Source: Burkholderiaceae bacterium
Lineage (GTDB): Bacteria > Pseudomonadota > Gammaproteobacteria > Burkholderiales > Burkholderiaceae_C
DNA length: 5,339 nucleotides
Direction: 5' to 3'
Assembly: GCA_023262645.1 (NCBI GenBank)
Contig: JALRAA010000131.1
Location: 1-5,339, forward strand
Notes under the pieces: generated by a model
What the model saw: the letters and a program-made list of their open reading frames with translations, nothing else
What the model was told of the DNA's origin: nothing
Database searches by the model: none
Made by a program: the position numbers and the translations under genes
Shown here: positions 1 to 4,515 of the stretch, piece after piece
Layout of the letters: every line of letters starts with the position of its first letter
How positions within the stretch are numbered: the stretch's first letter is position 1

Positions 1-247
1 CGCTTACCAAAGCGCTGATCCGGGTCCCGTATTGCGCCCGAACCCAGTCCAGCTTGAAGCGGTTGGATACGTAAATGATCAGGCGGTGGGTGTCGTCGCT
101 GAGCGCCACCTGCAGCGGTCTGATCCAGGTGTTGAATTGCTGTTCCGGCAGTTCCTGGCCCAGTTTTTCCAGGCACAAAGCCCACAACCTGGCGGGGTCT
201 GGTGCGTGTTCAGCGCGGGATGGTGCGGGAAGGGATGCCGTTGGCAT
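1..247 (-). CDS. dnaA: Chromosomal replication initiator DnaA, N-terminal part (runs off left edge)
   Basis: DnaA binds DnaA boxes at oriC, opens the duplex and helps load the replicative helicase. Only the first 82 codons are present, read on the minus strand with no stop before position 1. They cover domain I, the helicase- and self-interaction domain. Landmarks are LWALCLEKLGQELPEQQFNTW (about residues 22-42), IRPLQVALSDDTHRLIIYV, then NRFKLDWVRAQYGTRISAL near residues 62-80, a typical domain I ending. The AAA+ domain and DNA-binding domain IV lie outside the window. The ATG at 247 is the only start candidate before an in-frame TGA at 259-257. No clear Shine-Dalgarno precedes it, and the first ~20 residues (MPTASLPAPSRAEHAPDPAR) are a loose extension. 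A downstream start cannot be excluded. The gene is divergent from rpmH, the usual arrangement. Identity is from sequence pattern and context. Confidence 0.93.
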   Translation of the reverse strand, partial: MPTASLPAPSRAEHAPDPARLWALCLEKLGQELPEQQFNTWIRPLQVALSDDTHRLIIYVSNRFKLDWVRAQYGTRISALVS

Positions 248-262
248 GGGTTTATGTCAATC

Positions 263-271
263 TGTGGATAG
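263..271 (-). promoter_or_regulatory. DnaA box, one mismatch (CTATCCACA)
   Basis: Read on the minus strand the nine bases match the DnaA box at eight of nine positions; only the first base differs. The site lies in the predicted dnaA 5' leader, 16 bp upstream of the dnaA ATG and downstream of the proposed dnaA -10. It is in opposite orientation to the perfect box at 313-321, about 41 bp away. Confidence 0.6.
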
Positions 272-293
272 GGTGCTATTTCTGCGGCCAGAC

Positions 294-322
294 ATTGTAT
301 GGCCCGAGAAACTTATCCACAA
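294..322 (-). promoter_or_regulatory. Predicted sigma70 promoter of dnaA
   Basis: On the minus strand a -35 hexamer TTGTGG (plus-strand 317-322, 3/6 to consensus) is followed by an exact 17-bp spacer and a -10 hexamer TACAAT (294-299, 5/6). Transcription would start near 287, giving a leader of about 40 nt before the dnaA ATG at 247. The -35 is embedded in the perfect DnaA box. The elements are visible; activity is inferred. Confidence 0.5.
313..321 (+). promoter_or_regulatory. DnaA box, perfect consensus (TTATCCACA)
   Basis: The nine bases match the strict R1-type DnaA box exactly. On the minus strand the box overlaps the predicted -35 hexamer of the dnaA promoter (317-322). DnaA bound here would compete with RNA polymerase, the classic geometry for dnaA autoregulation. 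The site is seen in the sequence; binding and repression are inferred. Confidence 0.85.
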
Positions 323-353
323 TTTTACGGACTGAAATTCCGAAATATTTTTT
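321..353. other. AT-rich stretch, possible unwinding element
   Basis: Twenty-five of 33 bases are A or T, including an uninterrupted 11-base A/T run at 343-353, in an otherwise GC-rich region. It starts at the edge of the perfect DnaA box and lies between the two predicted promoters. That position would suit a duplex unwinding element, but I see no clear repeated 13-mers, so the role is inference. Confidence 0.35.
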
Positions 354-399
354 GCCTAGCCCGGTGCCGGAATGGCAATTTTGCGAGGTGGCGGGAGAA

Positions 400-417
400 A
401 GATCCACATGTGGAGCA
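400..417. promoter_or_regulatory. Palindrome of two back-to-back DnaA-box-like halves
   Basis: Positions 403-414 form a perfect 12-bp inverted repeat, TCCACATGTGGA. Extended to nine bases each way, the plus-strand half (400-408) and the minus-strand half (417-409) each match the DnaA box at seven of nine positions, including the TCCACA core. The left half contains the predicted -35 of the rpmH promoter (403-408), so a protein bound here should affect rpmH transcription. It may be a low-affinity DnaA site or the operator of an unrelated dimeric regulator. Confidence 0.45.
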
Positions 418-431
418 ATATTTGCGATAAT
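403..431 (+). promoter_or_regulatory. Predicted sigma70 promoter of the rpmH operon
   Basis: A -35 hexamer TCCACA (403-408, 4/6) and a -10 hexamer GATAAT (426-431, 5/6) are separated by exactly 17 bp. Initiation near 438 would give a leader of about 61 nt before rpmH. The -35 is the left half of the palindrome at 403-414. This is the best plus-strand candidate I see in the gap and would drive rpmH and probably rnpA-yidD-yidC. Confidence 0.45.
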
Positions 432-498
432 CGTCGGCTCGCCTTGTTTCACACCGCACGTGATTCGGGCGCAACGTTCACCGGATCGGATTCCCATT

Positions 499-633
499 AT
501 GAAACGTACGTACCAGCCTTCCAAGATTCGACGCGCCCGCACCCATGGCTTCCTGGTGCGCATGAAAACCCGTGGCGGCCGCGCTGTAATCAACGCGCGC
601 CGTGCCAAGGGCCGCAAGCGTCTGGCCGTCTAA
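499..633 (+). CDS. rpmH: 50S ribosomal protein L34
   Basis: L34 is a small basic protein of the large ribosomal subunit that binds 23S rRNA. The product is 44 residues, the usual length. It starts MKRTYQPSKIRRARTHGF and continues with the conserved basic run RMKTRGGRAVINARRAKGR (residues 21-39), ending RKRLAV. Nearly a third of the residues are Arg or Lys, as expected for an rRNA-binding protein. The ATG at 499 is fixed by the invariant MKRTYQPS start; longer in-frame reading upstream has no L34 similarity. No good Shine-Dalgarno is visible before it (only a weak GGA near 488-490). It is the first gene of the plus-strand cluster, divergent from dnaA. A hairpin follows one base after the stop. 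Confidence 0.98.
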   Translation: MKRTYQPSKIRRARTHGFLVRMKTRGGRAVINARRAKGRKRLAV

Positions 634-654
634 GGCCCGCTGATCCAGCGGGCT
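634..654 (+). terminator. GC-rich hairpin between rpmH and rnpA (attenuator-like)
   Basis: GCCCGCTG (635-642) pairs perfectly with CAGCGGGC (646-653) around the three-base loop ATC, and a G-U pair (634/654) can extend the stem. It begins directly after the rpmH stop codon. The following bases (TGTTGTCGCTTGTTCC) are only mildly T-rich and have no T-run, so a strong intrinsic terminator is unlikely. A partial terminator, RNA-processing site or 3'-end stabiliser would let L34 be made in excess of the RNase P protein. The hairpin is seen; the role is inferred. Confidence 0.5.
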
Positions 655-685
655 GTTGTCGCTTGTTCCCGTCTGGACGTCAGGC

Positions 686-1099
686 GTGAGGCGGCTTCAA
701 ACCCGGCCGCAATTCCAAGCTGTTCTTGCTGCTCCGGTTCTGGCCAAGTCGCCGCACTTTGCCCTGCATTGCAGGGATGCGCGTGCGGCTGACCCGCACC
801 ATGTTTTTTCCAGGGACTTTGCTGTGTGCACCGAGCCGTTGATAGGCGCCCTGTTGCCCAAGCGCTGGGCCAAGCGGGCAGTGACCCGCAACGCCGTCAG
901 GCGGCAGATTTTTGCCGTCGCCCAGCATTTTGAAAGCCGTCTTGCGCACTTTGCGTATGTAGTCCGCCTGCGCCGTGCTGTGGACAGAGCCCGATTCGTA
1001 AGCGCCAGCTCCGACAGCTTGAAAGCGGCCTTGCGTGAAGAACTGTCCGCGCTGTTTGCTCATGCAGTCACCCGGATTCCTGCTGCCGACCATGCTTAA
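686..1099 (+). CDS. rnpA: Ribonuclease P protein component
   Basis: RnpA (C5 protein) binds the catalytic RNase P RNA and helps it recognise and cleave the 5' leader of precursor tRNAs. The 137-residue product has the family landmarks: RRLQTRPQFQAVLA at the start, HFALH in the first strand, and the RNR-type RNA-binding helix PKRWAKRAVTRNAVRRQIF (about residues 58-76). YVVRLRR follows (about 91-97), then a C-terminal helix with SLKAALREELSALF. I chose the GTG at 686 because the family normally starts just before RLxTRxQF and GGA lies 8 bp upstream (675-677). An in-frame TTG at 656 would add ten residues without family similarity. The gene follows rpmH and its hairpin. Its last 8 bp overlap the start of yidD, consistent with co-translation. 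Confidence 0.93.
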   Translation: MRRLQTRPQFQAVLAAPVLAKSPHFALHCRDARAADPHHVFSRDFAVCTEPLIGALLPKRWAKRAVTRNAVRRQIFAVAQHFESRLAHFAYVVRLRRAVDRARFVSASSDSLKAALREELSALFAHAVTRIPAADHA

Positions 1100-1358
1100 G
1101 CGTCTCTTGATCGCCCTGGTAAAGGGATACCGTTTTTTCTTGAGCCCTTGTCTGGGTTCGGCCTGCCGGTTTGAGCCGACCTGTTCGCGCTATGCCCTGG
1201 ATGCCCTGCAATTACACGGTGCTGCATCGGGCACTTATCTCTCTGTGCGGCGCGTTTTGCGCTGCCATCCCTGGTGTGACGGCGGGCTCGATCCGGTACC
1301 GCGCGCCGCCTTGTTTTCCACTCTGTTGACGCCTTCTTCCGAAAAGACCCGCCCATGA
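1092..1358 (+). CDS. yidD: Membrane protein insertion efficiency factor YidD
   Basis: YidD is a small membrane-associated protein (DUF37/haemolytic domain) that assists YidC-dependent insertion of inner-membrane proteins. The 88-residue product begins MLKRLLIALVKGYRFFLSP, an amphipathic helix. It then shows the conserved core SACRFEPTCSRYALDAL (about residues 23-39), HGA, and RRVLRCHPWCDGGLDPVP (about 53-70). The family cysteines are C25, C31 and C58, with an extra C62. The ATG at 1092 fits the family start and overlaps the rnpA stop in ATGCTTAA. Upstream in-frame starts (ATG 1062, GTG 1035) lie within rnpA and add non-conserved residues. No Shine-Dalgarno is apparent, so coupling to rnpA translation is likely. 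Its stop overlaps the yidC start (ATGA). Confidence 0.93.
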   Translation: MLKRLLIALVKGYRFFLSPCLGSACRFEPTCSRYALDALQLHGAASGTYLSVRRVLRCHPWCDGGLDPVPRAALFSTLLTPSSEKTRP

Positions 1359-3034
1359 ACGATATGCGCCGCACCATTTTGTGGGTGATTTTTGGTTTCT
1401 CCCTTTTGTTGTTGTGGGATCAGTGGCAGATAGCCCACGGCCACAAGCCTTTGCTGGGCGCAGCACCCGCTGGGACCGGGACGACGCCACCCGTGGCTGC
1501 GCCAGCAGGGCCGCGCGCGGAGGGCGCCGCCCTGCCCGGCGCAGCGGCAAGCGCCCCGACCTTGGCAACGGCTCCGGCTGTGGCATCCGCTACCCGCGCG
1601 CCGGGCGCAGAGCGCTTTGAAGTCAGCACCGATGTGCTGAAGCTGACCTTTGACACCGAGGGTGGTAGCGTGGTGGGCACGCAATTTTTGCGCTACGGCG
1701 ACACCGTGGATGCCAGCAAACCCATGGTTTTGCTCGATGACAGCGCAGCGCGGGTTTATCTGGCGCAGTCCGGCCTTGTGGCGGGTGCGACGCCCGGCGA
1801 ATTCCCGACCCATAAATCGCTCATGAAGGTAAGCGGCGACTACACGCTCAAGGATGGGCAGGATGCGTTGACCTTGACCTTCAGCTCCGAACCTGTCGGC
1901 GGTGTGCAGCTCACCAAGACCTACACCATCGCCCGCGGTAGCTATGCCTTGCAAGTCCAGCACACGCTGACCAATACATCGGCTGCACCGGTGGCGGCCC
2001 AGCTGTATGTGCAGTTGGTACGCGATGGCAACAAACCTGAAGGCGAGTCGGCGTTTTATTCCACATTCACAGGTCCTGCGGTATACACCACCGCGAAAAA
2101 ATACCAAAAAATTGAATTTGCCGACATTGAAAAAGGCAAGGCCGATTTTGAAAAACAAAGCCAGCAAGGGTATGTGGCCATGGTGCAGCATTACTTTGCG
2201 TCTGCATGGTTGTTAGATGACACGCAGCAGCGTGAATTGTTCGCCCGAAAAATCGACACCAATTTGTACTCGGTCGGCATGGTGGCGCCTTTGCCAGCGA
2301 TAGCGCCTGCATCACGCCTGTCACAAACCGCACGATTATTTGTCGGGCCGCAAGAAGAAAAAGCGTTAGAAGCCATTTACCCCGGCTTAGAGTTGGTCAA
2401 AGACTATGGGTGGCTGACCATCTTGTCCAAACCCTTGTATTGGTTGCTCTATGAATTGAACCGCGTGATTGGCAACTGGGGTTGGGCGATCGTGGCCTTG
2501 GTGGTTGTGTTGAAAATGGCTTTTTATTGGCTCAATTCTCAGGCCTACAAAAGCATGGGAAAGATGAAAGCCATCAACCCGAAAATCATGGAAATGCGCG
2601 AGCGTTTAAAAGACAACCCGCAGCAAATGCAAATGGAGATGATGCGGATTTACCGCGAAGAAAAAGTCAACCCATTGGGCGGGTGTTTGCCCATAGCAGT
2701 GCAAATTCCGTTTTTCATTGCGCTTTACTGGGTGTTGCTGTCCTCGGTAGAAATGCGCAATGCGCCATGGGTGGGATGGGTACATGATTTGGCCGCGCCC
2801 GACCCTTGGTTCATTCTGCCTTTGCTGATGACAGCCACTTCCATGTTCCAAACCTGGTTGAACCCGACGCCGCCCGACCCGATCCAAGCCAAGATGATGT
2901 GGTTCATGCCGCTGGCTTTCAGCGTGATGTTTTTCTTTTTCCCGGCGGGCTTGGTGTTGTATTGGTTGTCCAACAATATTTTGTCGATCGCCCAGCAATG
3001 GATGATCAACAAACAATTGGGCATCACGCACTGA
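1355..3034 (+). CDS. yidC: Membrane protein insertase YidC (Oxa1 family)
   Basis: YidC inserts and folds inner-membrane proteins, alone or with SecYEG. The product is 559 residues, usual for Gram-negative YidC. TM1 spans about residues 7-22. An Ala/Pro-rich, probably disordered linker (about 36-86) precedes the large periplasmic beta domain (about 87-340). The conserved membrane core follows: a segment near 352-368, TM2 near 374-392, the cytoplasmic coiled-coil loop (about 395-438, SMGKMKAINPKIMEMRERLK), EKVNPLGGCLPIAVQIPFFIALYWVL (436-461), a helix near 484-500, and a final pair in MPLAFSVMFFFFPAGLVLYWLSNNILS (518-544). The groove position that is Arg in E. coli YidC appears to be K387. Start 1355 overlaps the yidD stop and matches the family start. 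Base composition and codon use change sharply near codon 229. Confidence 0.97.
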   Translation: MNDMRRTILWVIFGFSLLLLWDQWQIAHGHKPLLGAAPAGTGTTPPVAAPAGPRAEGAALPGAAASAPTLATAPAVASATRAPGAERFEVSTDVLKLTFDTEGGSVVGTQFLRYGDTVDASKPMVLLDDSAARVYLAQSGLVAGATPGEFPTHKSLMKVSGDYTLKDGQDALTLTFSSEPVGGVQLTKTYTIARGSYALQVQHTLTNTSAAPVAAQLYVQLVRDGNKPEGESAFYSTFTGPAVYTTAKKYQKIEFADIEKGKADFEKQSQQGYVAMVQHYFASAWLLDDTQQRELFARKIDTNLYSVGMVAPLPAIAPASRLSQTARLFVGPQEEKALEAIYPGLELVKDYGWLTILSKPLYWLLYELNRVIGNWGWAIVALVVVLKMAFYWLNSQAYKSMGKMKAINPKIMEMRERLKDNPQQMQMEMMRIYREEKVNPLGGCLPIAVQIPFFIALYWVLLSSVEMRNAPWVGWVHDLAAPDPWFILPLLMTATSMFQTWLNPTPPDPIQAKMMWFMPLAFSVMFFFFPAGLVLYWLSNNILSIAQQWMINKQLGITH

Positions 3035-3064
3035 GTCGCAGGGCCGGCAACGGGGCATTTCGCC

Positions 3065-4474
3065 ATGCTGTCTGAGCGCGATGACCCCATCATTGCGATT
3101 GCCACGCCACCTGGCCGCGGTGCGGTCGGCGTGGTGCGCATCAGCGGCAAGCAGCTTGGGCCGTTCGTCCAACAACTGGTCAAACGCGCATTGAAGCCGC
3201 GTCAATCACATTTGGTCACCTTGCACGACACACAAGGCGACACCATCGACCAAGTGCTGGCGGTCTTTTTCCCCGCGCCACACAGTTACACCGGTGAGGA
3301 CGTGTTGGAATTGCAGGGCCATGGCGGCGCCGTGGTGTTGAACATGTTGGTGTCGCATTGTTTGTTCTTGGCCAAAGACGCGCCCGCCGACCAGCCCGCA
3401 TCGCTTCCCCATTTGCGCATGGCCCGACCGGGTGAATTCACTGAACGCGCGTATTTGAATGACAAATTGGATCTGGCCCAAGCCGAAGCCGTCGCTGATT
3501 TGATCGATGCGCAAACCCAAGCTGCGGTTCGCAGCGCAGGACGCTCCTTGGAAGGCGAATTCTCCAAACGCGTCGATGAACTCGCGCAGGCCTTGGTGCA
3601 TGTGCGCATGCAAATCGAAGCCTGTTTGGATTTCCCCGAAGAAGATTTGGATTTCATCGAAGAAATGCAGGTGCAGCAACAACTGAACCAGTTGAAAGAA
3701 AAACTGCATGCCCTCATGGCACAAGCACAGCAAGGCCGGTTGTTGCGCGACGGCTTAAAACTGGTGATCGCAGGCCAACCCAACGCCGGCAAAAGCTCGT
3801 TACTCAATGCCTTGGCTGGCGCAGATGTCGCAATCGTCACGCCGGTGGCCGGAACCACGCGCGATGTGCTGACGCAAACCATACACATCGAAGGCGTGCC
3901 GATCCATGTGTTGGACACCGCGGGTTTACGCGACGAGGCAGACGCCGACGAGATTGAGCGCATCGGCATGACACGCGCATGGTCACACATTGAACAGGCG
4001 GATCTGGTGGTATTGCTCGATGACTTGAGCCGACAACACGACACGCTCTACACCCAAGCACAAGCCCGTTTACAAGAGAAGATGGAGCGCAGCCGCACAG
4101 CACACACACCCATGCTCACGGTACACAACAAATTGGACATGGCCAGTGGGAACGGCAAGACAGGCATTTGTATTTCTGCGAAAACCGGCGAAGGCCTTGA
4201 CGCATTGCGCGAGCGTGTGTTGTCGCTGGTCGGTTGGCAAGCGGGGCTTAACGAAGGCGTGTTCACCGCCCGTACCCGTCACGTCGATGCGTTGCGAAGC
4301 ACACAGCAACATGTTGACCAAGCGTTGGCATGGCTCGCCCTGCCCGCCCCCGCATTGGATGTGTTGGCCGAAGAATGTCGTCTGGCTCACCAATCGCTGT
4401 CCACCTTGACAGGAAAATTCACGCCCGATGATTTGTTGGGCGAGATTTTCAGCCGGTTTTGTATTGGCAAATGA
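3065..4474 (+). CDS. mnmE: tRNA uridine-5-carboxymethylaminomethyl(34) synthesis GTPase MnmE
   Basis: MnmE (TrmE) works with MnmG to place the cmnm5 or nm5 group on wobble U34 of certain tRNAs, using GTP and a methylene-tetrahydrofolate-derived carbon. The 469-residue product has the folate-binding N-terminal domain (IAIATPPGRGAVGVVRISG, 10-28; SYTGEDVLELQGHGG, 74-88; RPGEFTERAYLN, 121-132) and a central helical domain. The inserted G domain contains G1 GQPNAGKS (237-244, with N240 the likely K+ ligand), G2 GTTRD (263-267), G3 DTAG (284-287), G4 NKLD (355-358) and G5 SAK (371-373). It ends in FCIGK with the catalytic cysteine C466. All key motifs are intact; switch II looks two residues longer than in E. 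coli. The gene starts 30 bp after yidC, with a weak GGGG (3052-3055) as ribosome site. No mnmG is seen nearby. Confidence 0.98.
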   Translation: MLSERDDPIIAIATPPGRGAVGVVRISGKQLGPFVQQLVKRALKPRQSHLVTLHDTQGDTIDQVLAVFFPAPHSYTGEDVLELQGHGGAVVLNMLVSHCLFLAKDAPADQPASLPHLRMARPGEFTERAYLNDKLDLAQAEAVADLIDAQTQAAVRSAGRSLEGEFSKRVDELAQALVHVRMQIEACLDFPEEDLDFIEEMQVQQQLNQLKEKLHALMAQAQQGRLLRDGLKLVIAGQPNAGKSSLLNALAGADVAIVTPVAGTTRDVLTQTIHIEGVPIHVLDTAGLRDEADADEIERIGMTRAWSHIEQADLVVLLDDLSRQHDTLYTQAQARLQEKMERSRTAHTPMLTVHNKLDMASGNGKTGICISAKTGEGLDALRERVLSLVGWQAGLNEGVFTARTRHVDALRSTQQHVDQALAWLALPAPALDVLAEECRLAHQSLSTLTGKFTPDDLLGEIFSRFCIGK

Positions 4475-4515
4475 GCGTGCATGGCCGGACAGACGCAACG
4501 CATAATAGGCAAACC

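Larger units (their letters stand above)
248..498. other. dnaA-rpmH intergenic region: candidate oriC and divergent control region
   Basis: This 251-bp gap between divergent dnaA and rpmH contains no gene I can support. It holds a perfect DnaA box (313-321), a one-mismatch box (263-271), a palindrome of two 7/9 box-like halves (400-417), and an AT-rich stretch (321-353, 25 of 33 bases A/T). A promoter candidate points out of each end. In many proteobacteria oriC lies between dnaA and rpmH or close to dnaA, so an origin here is plausible. The number of strong boxes is low for a full origin. The working origin could extend into, or lie in, dnaA-flanking sequence outside the window. A GC-skew switch at this point in the full chromosome would settle it. 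Confidence 0.5.

Noticed and set aside
445..453. TGTTTCACA as a further DnaA box
   Set aside because: Only six of nine bases match and the central TCC core is broken.
202..498. In-frame extension upstream of rpmH giving a 143-residue protein
   Set aside because: L34 begins at the invariant MKRTYQPS; the upstream codons cross the control region and the start of divergent dnaA and have no L34-like content.
656..685. TTG start at 656 for rnpA
   Set aside because: It adds ten residues without family similarity directly behind the hairpin. The GTG at 686 has GGA at good spacing and matches the family N-terminus.
1035..1091. Longer yidD starts (GTG 1035, ATG 1062)
   Set aside because: They lie inside rnpA, lack a ribosome site, and add residues before the MLKRLLIALV start typical of YidD.
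1235..2191. Long open frame (318 codons) on the minus strand opposite yidD/yidC
   Set aside because: It lies wholly antisense to well-supported yidD and yidC, shows no recognisable motif and has low-complexity, Arg/Gly/Cys-rich translation. It is best explained by the GC-rich coding bias of the plus strand.
3035..3064. Terminator between yidC and mnmE
   Set aside because: The 30-bp gap has GC-rich bases but no stem followed by a T-run.
3286..4044. Open frame of 252 codons on the minus strand opposite mnmE
   Set aside because: The translation is Ser/Cys/Ala-rich without domain features and mirrors conserved mnmE codons, so it is a shadow frame.
4406..4432. Possible kdsD promoter with perfect TTGACA inside the mnmE 3' end
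   Set aside because: The only -10-like partner (GATGAT) is at a 15-bp spacer with 4/6 matches, and the hexamer encodes a conserved part of MnmE, so chance is the simpler explanation.
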